From: Vibrio crassostreae 9ZC13
GTDB taxonomy: Bacteria > Pseudomonadota > Gammaproteobacteria > Enterobacterales > Vibrionaceae
Assembly: GCF_000272045.2 (NCBI RefSeq)
Contig: NZ_AJYZ02000019.1
Location: 124,001 to 188,000, forward strand
Length of the DNA: 64,000 nucleotides
Direction: 5' to 3'
Made by a program: the position numbers and the translations under genes. Position 1 is the first letter of the stretch, and each line of letters starts with the position of its first letter. Under the pieces are notes generated by a model. That model worked only from the letters and a program-made list of their open reading frames with translations. It made no database searches and was not told the origin of the DNA. Positions 42,752 to 51,890 of the stretch are shown piece after piece.

Positions 42752-42777
42752 ATCAATTATCAATTGCATTATCATTT
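42752..42777. promoter_or_regulatory. Fur-type operator between tonB1 and hutW
   Basis: On the minus strand the segment reads AATGATAATGCAATTGAT followed by AATTGAT, close to repeated Fur hexamers (GATAAT). It lies in the 155-base divergent region, and Fur repression of both tonB1 and hutW is established in Vibrio. The exact borders are approximate. Confidence 0.7.
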
Positions 42778-42853
42778 GCGTGTATTTATGATTCTCTCAG
42801 TTTTTAGCGAATAGTCTTCCAGACTTTGCTATGTAAGTGTTTAGAGAGATTAT

Positions 42854-44263
42854 GTGAGTCTTAATATTTATAAATTTGACGAATCAATCTTGGGCGTTTC
42901 TAGCCCTGATCCGCTTCGTTTTGCGTTTGCGAAAAAGCATTCTGCACACGCCGGAGGAAGTTCAATTCCGGTCGACCCCAGTAAGAAGTTAGAACTCTTT
43001 GACGAACTGATGCTGAGTGAAGGGAAAAAACAGGATACGCGTTGCTTGTATATCCACATTCCTTTCTGTCGTGTGCGTTGTACGTTCTGCAATTTCTTCC
43101 AAAATGCCGCAAGCCGTAAATTAGTGGATGAGTATTTCGATGCACTGATGGTCGAGCTAAAGCAGAAAGCCAAAACACCTTGGGCTCAGTCTGGACTATT
43201 TCACGCCGTCTATATTGGTGGCGGAACTCCCACCGATTTGTCGTCTCAACAAGTTGAGCAGCTGGGTAAAGCGATTCGTCAATATTTCCCACTAGCAAAC
43301 GATGTTGAGATGACATTGGAAGGGCGCATCAATCGATTTGGTGACGAGATGTTTGATCGTGCGCTTGAAGGTGGCTTCAATCGTTTCTCGTTCGGTATTC
43401 AAAGTTTCAATACTCAGGTTCGACGTAGTGCTAAGCGCCTAGATGACCGAGAGGTTGTGCTAGAACGTATCAGTTCACTAAGCCGCACCGAGCAAGCGCC
43501 AATCGTTCTTGATCTGTTATACGGATTACCACACCAATCTATGGAAGTGTTCCAACAAGATTTAGAAGACTACATGTCTACTGGCGCACACGGCATTGAC
43601 CTCTACCAACTGATTGTTGCGGGCAATGCACCTATGCTTAATCTTGTTGAGAAAGGAAAAATCCCACCGCCTGCGAATACGCCAGACAAGGCGAGCATGT
43701 ATTTGGCGGGTGTGGAGTTCATGGCAAAAAATAAGGTTAAGCAACTGAGCGTAAACCACTGGACTCGTGATAACCGTGAACGCAGCATTTACAACAGCTT
43801 AGCGAAAACTTATGCCGAAGTTCTACCCATTGGTTGTGGCGCTGGTGGCAACATCGGCGGTCATGGTGTGATGCAGCATCGAACTTTAGACAGCTACATG
43901 GAGTCTATAAAGCAAGGTCAATTACCTATTGCCATGATGACTAAGCAAAGCTCATTAGAGCCTATCTTCTCAACATTAAAGGCAGGTTTCGATTCTGGTG
44001 TTGTTAGAAGAAGTACGCTACCGAGATTTATGGGGCAAGATACGTTCGACTACCTAAAACCTTTGTTCGCACATTGGGAAAATAACGGTTTAGTTGAGCT
44101 TTCGGAAGATTATCTGAGCCTGACTATTGCTGGCAGCTTTTGGGCGGTAAGCCTAGCGCAGAGTGTGATTCAAGTGCTTAACGCTGAATACCAAGCTATG
44201 CACCCAGCGCCTAAAGCGTCAGGTTCGGGCGTACACCCGCATGCAAGTTTGAAGCACGCTTAA
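42854..44263 (+). CDS. hutW: Heme utilisation radical SAM protein HutW
   Basis: A 469-residue radical SAM protein related to oxygen-independent coproporphyrinogen oxidase (HemN). The 4Fe-4S motif is C72, C76 and C79 in PFCRVRCTFCNF, and the SAM-side GGGTPTDL motif follows at about residue 120. It works in the cytoplasm on imported heme in the HutWXZ set; anaerobic ring opening is the activity known for related proteins. The frame starts at GTG 42854; a nearby ATG at 42852 is out of frame and meets a stop at once. It is divergent from tonB1. Confidence 0.92.
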   Translation: MSLNIYKFDESILGVSSPDPLRFAFAKKHSAHAGGSSIPVDPSKKLELFDELMLSEGKKQDTRCLYIHIPFCRVRCTFCNFFQNAASRKLVDEYFDALMVELKQKAKTPWAQSGLFHAVYIGGGTPTDLSSQQVEQLGKAIRQYFPLANDVEMTLEGRINRFGDEMFDRALEGGFNRFSFGIQSFNTQVRRSAKRLDDREVVLERISSLSRTEQAPIVLDLLYGLPHQSMEVFQQDLEDYMSTGAHGIDLYQLIVAGNAPMLNLVEKGKIPPPANTPDKASMYLAGVEFMAKNKVKQLSVNHWTRDNRERSIYNSLAKTYAEVLPIGCGAGGNIGGHGVMQHRTLDSYMESIKQGQLPIAMMTKQSSLEPIFSTLKAGFDSGVVRRSTLPRFMGQDTFDYLKPLFAHWENNGLVELSEDYLSLTIAGSFWAVSLAQSVIQVLNAEYQAMHPAPKASGSGVHPHASLKHA

Positions 44264-44311
44264 TATCGAATTTTTAGTTTATAACTTACTCGTTTATACG
44301 GAACATATTCA

Positions 44312-44833
44312 ATGACAGATACAACATTAGAAATGACAGAAACTCTAGAACAACGCGTAGCTCTAATTTTAGAAGAAGAGCCAAAACTACTGCCAACAGC
44401 AATTGCTGAGAAGCTAGGTGTTTCAGAGGTTGAAGTGGTTGCTGCTTTTCCAAACGACATGGCGGTAATGCTAGATGGCAGCCGTGCTCAAGAGATTCTA
44501 GAAGGTTTAGTGGGTTGGGGCCCTGTGACCACTATCGTGCATTCATTTGGTTCTATCTTTGAAGTAAAAGCGCCATTCCCGAAAGGTAAGGTAGCGCGTG
44601 GTTACTACAACCTAATGGGCAAAGAGGGCGAGCTTCATGGTCACCTTAAACTTGATAACGTTAAACATATCGGTTTGGTGAGCAAGGCGTTCATGGGTCG
44701 TGAAAGTCATTACTTCGGCTTCTTCAGTGAAACCGGTGAGAACATTTTTAAGATTTACCTAGGCCGCAACGAAAAGCGTGAGCTTATTGCCGACCAAGTA
44801 GAACGCTTCAAAGCGCTAAAAGAACAAGCTTAA
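44312..44833 (+). CDS. hutX: Heme carrier protein HutX
   Basis: A 173-residue cytoplasmic protein of the HutX/ChuX family. The helical N-terminus (QRVALILEEEPKLLPTAIAE) is followed by the split-barrel heme-binding core (GWGPVTTIVHSFGSIFEVKAPFPKG, YYNLMGKEGELHGHLKLDNV). It stores or passes heme, and HutX is known to hand it to HutZ. It starts 48 bases after hutW and precedes hutZ by 155 bases. Confidence 0.94.
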   Translation: MTDTTLEMTETLEQRVALILEEEPKLLPTAIAEKLGVSEVEVVAAFPNDMAVMLDGSRAQEILEGLVGWGPVTTIVHSFGSIFEVKAPFPKGKVARGYYNLMGKEGELHGHLKLDNVKHIGLVSKAFMGRESHYFGFFSETGENIFKIYLGRNEKRELIADQVERFKALKEQA

Positions 44834-44988
44834 GTTCAATTTACAGTAAATAATCAGCAGCAATCTTACATAGGGTTGCCAACTGGCTTAAACAAGACAT
44901 CAATGCTCGAGGATCGTTTAGTTCGCTAATGATCGCTCAACCTTGGGCAAAAATAATAAATCAGAGAAAGTGAAGAAAGGAATTACCC

Positions 44989-45519
44989 ATGGAACAGCAA
45001 GTAAAACAAGAACGTCTACAAGGTCGCCTAGGTCCAGAAATTAAAGAGTTTCGCCAAGAGCGCCGTACCCTTCAACTTGCAACGGTTGATGAAGAAGGTC
45101 GCCCGAACGTAAGTTACGCACCTTTCGTTCAGAACCAAGAAGGTTACTTTGTTCTAATTTCTGATATTGCTCGTCATGCTCGCAACTTGAAAGCGAACCC
45201 TCAGGTCTCTTTGATGATGATTGAAGACGAAGAGAGCTCGAAGCAACTTTACGCACGTAAACGTTTAACGTTTGATGCTCAAGCAAGTGTTGTGGAGCGT
45301 GAAACGGAACTTTGGACTCAAGTGATTGGCCAGATGCAAGAGCGTTTTGGTGAAATCATTGATGGTTTGAGCCAACTTCAAGACTTCTCTCTGTTTAACC
45401 TTAAAGCTGAGAACGGCCTGTTCGTTAAAGGCTTTGGTCAGGCATACCAAGTGTCAGGCGACGATCTGGTGGATTTCGTTCACCTACAAGAAGGTCACAG
45501 AAAAGTATCTAACGAGTAA
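44989..45519 (+). CDS. hutZ: Heme-degrading enzyme HutZ
   Basis: A 176-residue split-barrel protein that breaks down heme to release iron. The heme ligand H170 (HLQEGHRK near the C-terminus) and the partner D132 known from V. cholerae HutZ are at the same numbers here. The N-terminal half has the flavin-binding-like barrel of the pyridoxamine-oxidase fold (RRTLQLATVDEEGRPNVSYAPF). AAAGGAA lies upstream of the ATG. A strong terminator follows, ending the hutWXZ unit. Confidence 0.95.
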   Translation: MEQQVKQERLQGRLGPEIKEFRQERRTLQLATVDEEGRPNVSYAPFVQNQEGYFVLISDIARHARNLKANPQVSLMMIEDEESSKQLYARKRLTFDAQASVVERETELWTQVIGQMQERFGEIIDGLSQLQDFSLFNLKAENGLFVKGFGQAYQVSGDDLVDFVHLQEGHRKVSNE

Positions 45520-45544
45520 TCTCGTTTAATCGATTTCTTTAGGA

Positions 45545-45568
45545 GCCCTCCAATGTGAGGGCTTTTTT
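45545..45568 (+). terminator. Intrinsic terminator after hutZ
   Basis: GCCCTC (45545-45550) pairs with GAGGGC (45557-45562), loop CAATGT, followed by TTTTTT. Confidence 0.9.
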
Positions 45569-45632
45569 ATGTCTAAATCAAAGAGTTTGGTATATTGGCG
45601 TTTGATGACTATTTATATGTAAGGATCGGTAC

Positions 45633-46193
45633 GTGAAACCAGTAAGTCGAGATTGGGACGAGTTCTGTTACCCGTTTATTTATGAAGACAGTCCTATCTG
45701 TGATTTTGAGATTTTGTCGGATGAACTTTGTTGCCGAGTTGGATTGGTGTTGTCTTTAGAGCTAGAGCCTCAGGTTCGTGAGATCCTGCAACGCTTGCAG
45801 CCAAACATCTACCATTTGAATGGCTCTGTGCGCGGTAAGCTTGCCATCACCGAGTCTGAATTGGTCGAGCTCAAGCAAGATTATCATCGTATCCGTGAGC
45901 AGTTAGAAGGGGGGGTTAAAGGCTTTGTCTTACCCGGTGGACACCGAGTGTCTAGTGAACTTCACTTGTGTCGTTGTCAGGCTAAGAAAGTTGTGCGAGC
46001 TTTGGTGAGTATTGAACATCATGAAAGCAAAAAGTCGCCAGACCCGATTCTTTTTAAATACGCCAACCTAGTCGCGAACACTCTCTATGCATTGGCCTCT
46101 TTTACCAATCATGTGAATGAAGTCGAGGAAGTGGAATTTGTGAGTAAGAGCTACTCTATGCCGAAAAAGTCTATGCCAGAAAACAAAGACTAA
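45633..46193 (+). CDS. Degenerate PduO-type cobalamin adenosyltransferase homologue
   Basis: A 186-residue protein whose middle and end follow the PduO-type ATP:cob(I)alamin adenosyltransferase helical bundle: SDELCCRVGLVLSLELEPQV, a long helix ITESELVELKQDY, the loop GFVLPGGHRVSSELHLCR and a final NLVANTLYALASF. The N-terminal ATP loop (T-K-x-G-D-x-G) is missing, and the ARxxxRRAER motif reads CRCQAKKVVR, so key catalytic residues are lost. It probably binds a cobamide-like or other ligand, or acts as a scaffold, rather than working as an enzyme. The start is GTG with AAGGAT upstream. Confidence 0.55.
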   Translation: MKPVSRDWDEFCYPFIYEDSPICDFEILSDELCCRVGLVLSLELEPQVREILQRLQPNIYHLNGSVRGKLAITESELVELKQDYHRIREQLEGGVKGFVLPGGHRVSSELHLCRCQAKKVVRALVSIEHHESKKSPDPILFKYANLVANTLYALASFTNHVNEVEEVEFVSKSYSMPKKSMPENKD

Positions 46194-46238
46194 CGGTTAG
46201 CTCTATTCTTATTAAGATTTGAAGAAAGAAGAGACTAA

Positions 46239-46276
46239 GAAGCTAAACCATTGAGCACTATGTCAGGTTTAGCTTC
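46239..46276. terminator. Inverted repeat, possible terminator between convergent genes
   Basis: GAAGCTAAACC (46239-46249) pairs perfectly with GGTTTAGCTTC (46266-46276), but the loop is 16 bases and the flanking T-runs are short. Confidence 0.5.
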
Positions 46277-46287
46277 TATAACAGAGC

Positions 46288-47202
46288 CTAAGCAGCCGTA
46301 GAGGCGCCGTTTAAGACTTTTGCGCCGCGTAGCATAGCTTCGATTAATTCACCCGCGTTGAACTTCTCAAGCGCTTCATGCGCCCCCACCTGATTAGCAC
46401 GGTCGACACAGATCTCACTGGACAGTGAGGTATGCAAAATACAGTAAGCGTGACTTAAAGCGCTGTCGTTTTGCACTTCAAATGCAAGCTCATAACCATC
46501 TAATCCCGGCATCTCGATATCACTCACCAGAAGATCAATGGCATTGCCAGCGCTGGCTTGGCGTCGCATTAGGTCGATGGCATCTAAGCCGTTGTTACAT
46601 ATGCTGTAAGGGATGTTGATGCTGTCTAAGGCATCAGATAACTGTTTACGTGCAATCAAAGAGTCATCCACTAATAAGATGTTCAATGCTTTGAGGCGTT
46701 CCCTTTCTACATCGGTCAGCATCGGGATATGAGCATTCTCATAAGCTGGGTAGATCTTAGAAAGCAGCAGTTCCACATCGAGCATTTGCACAATACGGTC
46801 TTCAAAACGTGTAATACCCGTTACAAACACATTGCGACCCACACTGGTGGGTGGAGATTCAATGCTCTTCCAGTCGCATTCAATGATTTTATCAATTGAA
46901 CGAACCAAGAACGCCACAACTGTTCTCAAACAGTCAGTAACGATGAGTACACAATCTTGGTATTCAGCGGGTGTTATCGGACGGAAGCCAATCGCAGCGG
47001 ACATATCAATCACAGGAACTGTAAGGTCGCGGATAGTCACTGTACCAATCACGTGATGATGGGAGTAGGGGATCTGAGTCATCGGCTGAAAAGGGACGAT
47101 TTCTCTGACCTTAAGCGTGCCAATCGCAAAACTTTGAGTGAGGGACAATTTGAACATCAACATTCCCTGTGACTGACTCGCTTTACTGATCGGTTTGGCC
47201 AT
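46288..47202 (-). CDS. cheV: Chemotaxis coupling protein CheV
   Basis: A 304-residue protein with an N-terminal CheW-like domain (residues ~10-160, FAIGTLKVREIVPFQPMTQIP and VIGTVTIRDLTVPVIDM) and a C-terminal receiver domain (residues ~172-300). The receiver has the acidic pair D179 and D180, the phosphorylation site D228 in VSDIEMPGLDG, and the lysine of EKFN near the end. It joins chemoreceptors to CheA and is tuned by phosphorylation. A chemoreceptor gene lies 2.4 kb away in the window. It is transcribed alone. Confidence 0.95.
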   Translation of the reverse strand: MAKPISKASQSQGMLMFKLSLTQSFAIGTLKVREIVPFQPMTQIPYSHHHVIGTVTIRDLTVPVIDMSAAIGFRPITPAEYQDCVLIVTDCLRTVVAFLVRSIDKIIECDWKSIESPPTSVGRNVFVTGITRFEDRIVQMLDVELLLSKIYPAYENAHIPMLTDVERERLKALNILLVDDSLIARKQLSDALDSINIPYSICNNGLDAIDLMRRQASAGNAIDLLVSDIEMPGLDGYELAFEVQNDSALSHAYCILHTSLSSEICVDRANQVGAHEALEKFNAGELIEAMLRGAKVLNGASTAA

Positions 47203-47486
47203 AAGTGGCTCCTACTTAATACGCGCTTAATTTATAAGGATTAATTTAAAGGGAAATGGAAGCCGCAGCAAGTCGCGATGCGGTTTTTAATGGCCTTTAA
47301 GGCAGTTGTTTTCGGTTATAGAGTGAAGAATAGCGGTTCTTGGGTTAAAATCACGCTAAACGCTGGCTGTCGATGAATTTATGTCGATAAGCCGTTAGCG
47401 GCAAACAGATTTACAACAGTCAGTTCATTCGCGATGTTCTAAGTAATCGTCGTAAGTAAACTGGCAGCAACAAACTGAGAATTATC

Positions 47487-47765
47487 ATGGCAAGAACAGC
47501 AGCAGCGCTTCATATTTTGGTGAAGCATAAAGAACTAGCAGAAGACATCATGACGCAGCTTAAAAAGGGCGCTAAATTTCAAACGCTAGCGAAGAAACAT
47601 TCAACCTGTCCATCTGGTAAGAAGGGCGGCGACCTAGGTGAGTTCAAAAAAGGTCAAATGGTGCCTCAGTTTGATAAGGTTTGTTTCTCTGGCGAGACGC
47701 TTGTACCACACCTTGTGAAAACAAAATTCGGTTGGCATGTGGTGAAGGTTCTTTACAGAACTTAG
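47487..47765 (+). CDS. ppiC: Peptidyl-prolyl isomerase C (parvulin)
   Basis: A 92-residue single-domain parvulin, the size of E. coli PpiC. The core elements are [22 protein letters not shown], the [17 protein letters not shown] loop and the closing FGWHVVKVL. It catalyses cis/trans isomerisation of prolyl bonds in the cytoplasm, as no signal peptide is present. It is a single gene with its own terminator. Confidence 0.96.
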   Translation: MARTAAALHILVKHKELAEDIMTQLKKGAKFQTLAKKHSTCPSGKKGGDLGEFKKGQMVPQFDKVCFSGETLVPHLVKTKFGWHVVKVLYRT

Positions 47766-47790
47766 TCATAAATATGTGTTAGATTGAATA

Positions 47791-47818
47791 AAAGGAGCGT
47801 ATATACGCTCCTTTTTTG
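47791..47818 (+). terminator. Intrinsic terminator after ppiC
   Basis: AAAGGAGCGTA (47791-47801) pairs with TACGCTCCTTT (47804-47814) across a very tight TA centre and is followed by TTT. Confidence 0.88.
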
Positions 47819-48048
47819 TGACTTTTGTGCGCGTTTTAAAGCACTACGGTTGAGTGTTCATCCCAGACGTTATGCGATAATTGGTGCTACGCCCTCAACC
47901 ATCCACCGTGAGTAATTGGTAGGAGGAGGAGGGTTTTTAATGAGTAACTCATATAATAAATGCCATTCTTGAGGAAATTTATTGCAGCTTTGCCTTTTAG
48001 CCTTTGCCTTTTCTAAAAAGCTGTAAACGAGTTTGGTAGGAGAACAAC

Positions 48049-49455
48049 ATGGAGAGTTCAGCTATGTTAAGCAAACCAGCGACAGATGTCATATTGCATG
48101 CCTTTGACTGGTGCTACGCTGACGTAATGAAGAACGCCCCACTGATCCAAGAGTTGGGTTATAAATCTGTTTTAGTATCACCGGCGATGAAATCGCTGCG
48201 CGGCCCTAAAGGTTGCGATCGAAATTCTGGTACTCAATGGTGGCAACGCTATCAGCCCCAAGACTATCGTGTGATCGATAATCAGTTGGGTGACACACAA
48301 GATTTTAAAGCGATGGTCGACACGTTAAAGCGACATGGGCTTCGTACTTATGTGGATGTGGTGTTTAACCACATGGCCAACGAATCGGGTATCCGCGGTG
48401 ATCTAACGTATCCCAATCAGCAAGACATGGCGTCTTATCAAAAAGATGCTGACTATTATGAATCCATACGTTTGTTTGGTGACCTTTCTGAGCCTCTTTT
48501 TGATGAGAACGACTTCGTGGAAGCGTTTGGTATCAAGAACTGGAAAGACACGTGGGAAGTGCAAAACGGGCGTATTACCGGTGGCGCCAGCGATCCTGGC
48601 CTGCCAACGCTACTCGATAACGATAATGTGGTGGCACAACAAAGAGCCTACCTAAAAGCACTGAAAGAGATTGGTGTGAAAGGATTTCGCATTGATGCGG
48701 CAAAGCATATGACACTGGCACACCTACGCAAGGTGTGGACGGATGACATCTGCGAAGAAATGCACATCTTCGGTGAGATCATTACCGATGGCGGCGCGAC
48801 AGAAGAAGAGTATGAGCTGTTCCTTGAGCCTTATCTTAAACACACTCGCTTAGGCGCTTACGATTTCCCGTTGTTCAACACCATCTTCAAAGCATTTGAA
48901 GAGCAGGGCAGCTTTAAGTCTTTGATTAACCCATACTGTTTTGGTCAGGCTCTGTCGAATATGCGAGCGATCACGTTTGCAGTCACTCATGATATTCCCA
49001 ATAACGAGGTGTTTTTGGAGCATGTGATGGATGAAGTGGATGAGCGATTGGCTCATGCTTTCATTCTTGGTCGAGACGGCGGTGTGCCGCTTGTTTACAG
49101 TGAACTGAGCACCAGCGGTATTCTGGACAAGAGCGGTCAGCCTCGTTGGCTTAACGACTGGCAAGCGCCTTACATGAAAAGCATGATTCAATTCCATAAC
49201 CATGTTCATGGCGAAGCGATGCGTGTGGTTGAAGCGAATGATGATTTGTTGGTGTTTGTCCGTGGCGATAAAGGCATTGTGGTGATCAACAAGTCGAAGC
49301 GAAGCAAAACAGCCTCATTAAATTGGACTGGTGCGGTAACCGATTTACTGTCGGATGATGTGTTTGAATGTGTTGGTAAGGATTTAACCATCAAGGTGGA
49401 ATCGAACCAATGCATGATGTTAACGACGAATGAATTGAAGCCTGTCACGAGTTAA
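48049..49455 (+). CDS. GH13 alpha-amylase-family enzyme (cytoplasmic)
   Basis: A 468-residue glycoside hydrolase family 13 protein. The four family regions are visible: YVDVVFNHMA (region I, residues ~101-110), GFRIDAAKH with the nucleophile D216 (II), FGEII with the acid/base E243 (III) and FAVTHDIPNN with D315 (IV). There is no signal peptide, so it should act on internal alpha-glucans or maltodextrins. GGAG precedes the ATG by seven bases. It is monocistronic, with a terminator directly after. Exact specificity cannot be read, and alpha-amylase is the safest label. Confidence 0.87.
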   Translation: MESSAMLSKPATDVILHAFDWCYADVMKNAPLIQELGYKSVLVSPAMKSLRGPKGCDRNSGTQWWQRYQPQDYRVIDNQLGDTQDFKAMVDTLKRHGLRTYVDVVFNHMANESGIRGDLTYPNQQDMASYQKDADYYESIRLFGDLSEPLFDENDFVEAFGIKNWKDTWEVQNGRITGGASDPGLPTLLDNDNVVAQQRAYLKALKEIGVKGFRIDAAKHMTLAHLRKVWTDDICEEMHIFGEIITDGGATEEEYELFLEPYLKHTRLGAYDFPLFNTIFKAFEEQGSFKSLINPYCFGQALSNMRAITFAVTHDIPNNEVFLEHVMDEVDERLAHAFILGRDGGVPLVYSELSTSGILDKSGQPRWLNDWQAPYMKSMIQFHNHVHGEAMRVVEANDDLLVFVRGDKGIVVINKSKRSKTASLNWTGAVTDLLSDDVFECVGKDLTIKVESNQCMMLTTNELKPVTS

Positions 49456-49475
49456 CTTGGATAGACTAGAAAGAG

Positions 49476-49513
49476 AAGCCCCGCTTACTGGCAATCAGTA
49501 ATCGGGGCTTTTT
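49476..49513. terminator. Terminator after the GH13 gene
   Basis: AAGCCCCG (49476-49483) pairs with CGGGGCTT (49503-49510), with an inner TACTG/CAGTA stem, followed by TTT on the plus strand. Confidence 0.88.
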
Positions 49514-49583
49514 ATTTTAAGCTATTGCTCGGTAACTAAACCAAATGGCGACTCAGCCAAACGGCAACTGAGCCAAACCTTGG

Positions 49584-51455
49584 TTAAACCGTAAACTTAT
49601 TCAATAGCTCGTCTTGTTGGCGAACATTGTCAGTTTGCTGCTGCATTGCGGTATTCGCTTCTTGGGCCGCTGTTGATACTTGTGTTGAAAGGTCTTTGAT
49701 CTTAACAGTGTTGTTATTGATCTCTTCCGCTACTAAGCTCTGCTCTTCTGCCGCTGAAGCAATCTGGATGTTCATATCTGAGATGCGTTGAATCGCGTCA
49801 CGGATACGGTCAAGTGAAGAGTTCGCTTGCTGAGCGCGTTCAACGGCGTCAGTGGCTGTGTCTTTACTTTGGTTCATCGCGTTCGATACTGAGCTTGCAC
49901 CCGCTTGGAGCTGCTCGATCATGTTGCGGATTTCCGTAGTTGATTCTTGAGTACGTTGTGCCAGAGTACGAACTTCATCGGCAACGACTGCGAAACCACG
50001 GCCTGATTCACCAGCACGCGCCGCTTCAATAGCCGCATTCAATGCCAGTAGGTTGGTTTGGTCTGCAATATCGTTGATTACTTTTAGAATTGTTTCGATG
50101 TTGGCTGTTGCTGATTCAAGTACTTGTACTTCGGCAACCGCTTGGTCGATACGTGCTGAAAGGTTATCAATCGCTTGAGTGGTGTCACTTACGACAGATG
50201 TGCCGTCTAGCGTTGCTTCGTCTGCTTCACGGGCTGCCGCTGCTGCGCCTTGAGCATTGTTTGCAACTTCAGTTGCAGTAACCGCCATCTCGTTCATTGC
50301 AGTCGCTAACTGTTCAAGCTCTTCCAGTTGGGTATTCATCGCTTTCGCTGATTCGCCTGCACCTTTAACCGTGATTTCAGTACCACGCTTAATTTCAACA
50401 CCAATCGCTTTCGATTGAATGATCTGATTTTGCAGGTTTTCAGTAAAGGTGTTGAAACCTTTCGCTAGGTCAGAGAACTCTTGGTCTGTGTTGGTATCTA
50501 GGCGCTTAGTTAAATCACCTTGACCGCTCGCCACATCTTGAATGGCTTGGTTAAGCGCATCCAGTGGACGCATTAACACACGAATCAGAACAGTCAGTGC
50601 AATGATGCTGAGAATAACTGCAATCAACGAGTAGATCATTGAGCTGTTCTTCAATTCTTCAACGGTTTGGAACGCGATCTCTTCATCGAGGATTGCACCT
50701 ATATACCAATCTTCACTAGGGATGTGGGTGAAATTAACTAGGAACATTTTGCCGTCGACTTCAATTTCTTGAGAGCCTTCACGAATAGTCGCTTGTGGCA
50801 TGTAGCTTGATAGCGTTTCACCGTTGTTTTTCGCATTTGGGTGAGCAATCGTGGTGCCGTCGGCTGTTACTAGGAACAGGTAACCCGCATCAAACAAGTT
50901 CACTTGGTTGACCAAGGTAGCAAGGTTCGTCAATTCTAGGTCGTAGAACATACCCGCAGTAAAGCGGCCGTTGTCTTTAACTGGAGTACCTACTGATATG
51001 ATGACTTTCTTACTTGATGCATCCACATAAGGAGCGGTAACAACTAAACTGTTTTTGGATTTAGCATCAATGTACCAAGGACGAATTCGTGGGTCGTAGT
51101 CTGGACCGGCATCCCAACCATCATCATTTTCAATAACGAAACCGTTTGCTTCATAACCAAAACCAACCGCTAGGAAGCTGTTTTTAAGCTTTGGCTTTTC
51201 TAAGATTTCTTTAACGTAAGCGCGATCTTCAGGGTTGATCTCGATGACTTCAGTCGTCGATTGAGCCAACGCTTTCTTGGCGTTCATCTCCGATACGACG
51301 GTATTTTTCACGCCCGAGACCATCTCTTTCAGGCTCGCATTGACGTGGTTTTCTACTGCACTTCTTACAGTGTAAAGTTGTTGTATTGAAAGCAATGATA
51401 CTGTCACTAGCAGCAAGGCTGATGATGCAGCAACCACCTTATGGCTAAATTTCAT
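49584..51455 (-). CDS. Methyl-accepting chemotaxis protein with double-Cache sensor
   Basis: A 623-residue chemoreceptor. A first membrane helix (residues ~8-28, [20 protein letters not shown]) is followed by a periplasmic dCache domain (~30-270, with the ligand-type block [21 protein letters not shown]). A second helix lies at ~275-295. Then come HAMP (~298-350, [22 protein letters not shown]) and a long signalling coiled coil with the conserved tip [24 protein letters not shown] around residue 465. The RIRPWY motif is typical of dCache receptors for amino acids or amines, but the ligand is unknown. The gene is single, leftward, and ends near the GH13 terminator. Confidence 0.95.
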   Translation of the reverse strand: MKFSHKVVAASSALLLVTVSLLSIQQLYTVRSAVENHVNASLKEMVSGVKNTVVSEMNAKKALAQSTTEVIEINPEDRAYVKEILEKPKLKNSFLAVGFGYEANGFVIENDDGWDAGPDYDPRIRPWYIDAKSKNSLVVTAPYVDASSKKVIISVGTPVKDNGRFTAGMFYDLELTNLATLVNQVNLFDAGYLFLVTADGTTIAHPNAKNNGETLSSYMPQATIREGSQEIEVDGKMFLVNFTHIPSEDWYIGAILDEEIAFQTVEELKNSSMIYSLIAVILSIIALTVLIRVLMRPLDALNQAIQDVASGQGDLTKRLDTNTDQEFSDLAKGFNTFTENLQNQIIQSKAIGVEIKRGTEITVKGAGESAKAMNTQLEELEQLATAMNEMAVTATEVANNAQGAAAAAREADEATLDGTSVVSDTTQAIDNLSARIDQAVAEVQVLESATANIETILKVINDIADQTNLLALNAAIEAARAGESGRGFAVVADEVRTLAQRTQESTTEIRNMIEQLQAGASSVSNAMNQSKDTATDAVERAQQANSSLDRIRDAIQRISDMNIQIASAAEEQSLVAEEINNNTVKIKDLSTQVSTAAQEANTAMQQQTDNVRQQDELLNKFTV

Positions 51456-51890
51456 TGAGTTTTCCCCTTCTCACAGGCTTTGCGAAGACTAAAGTTAATC
51501 GTGTTTTTGTAATTATATATATCGACTAGATTGAATTTTACTTGAATGTAATTTCACAAAATAGACTACAAAAATACAACAACCTAAACAATGCAAAATT
51601 CACTAAAGCGCATATTTGTTGCTTTTAGTATTTGGTTCAATGAGTTGGGGAATGGGGCTAGACGGAGTTTAAGGAGGAATTAAGAATGTATTAATTTGAT
51701 AGTTATGCGTTCAGTTTTCTATTAAAAAGAGGCGGGGTGAACAAACGATATGAAATCAAATGACATGCAGAGCTTATAAATTAATTGAACTCCAAATAAT
51801 ACTGTGTATATATTTTCGCAAATAAAAAGCCCCACAAAAGTGAGGCTTTATAAACTGAATCTTTATTGAGTTACATAAGTAGTATCTAAT
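51456..51890. other. Gene-free stretch between chemoreceptor and YjiH gene
   Basis: AT-rich, with no supportable ORF. It contains the terminator of the YjiH-like gene at 51822-51849 and, at its left side, the chemoreceptor promoter. Confidence 0.55.
51822..51849 (-). terminator. Terminator of the YjiH-like gene
   Basis: AAAGCCCCAC (51826-51835) pairs with GTGAGGCTTT (51840-51849) with one internal mismatch; on the minus strand a T-run follows. Confidence 0.8.

Noticed and set aside
42852..42857. ATG at 42852 as the hutW start
   Set aside because: It reads ATG-TGA and stops at once; the hutW frame needs GTG 42854.
46239..46276. A strong terminator for cheV
   Set aside because: The stem is perfect but the loop is long and T-runs are short, so it is listed only as a weak candidate.
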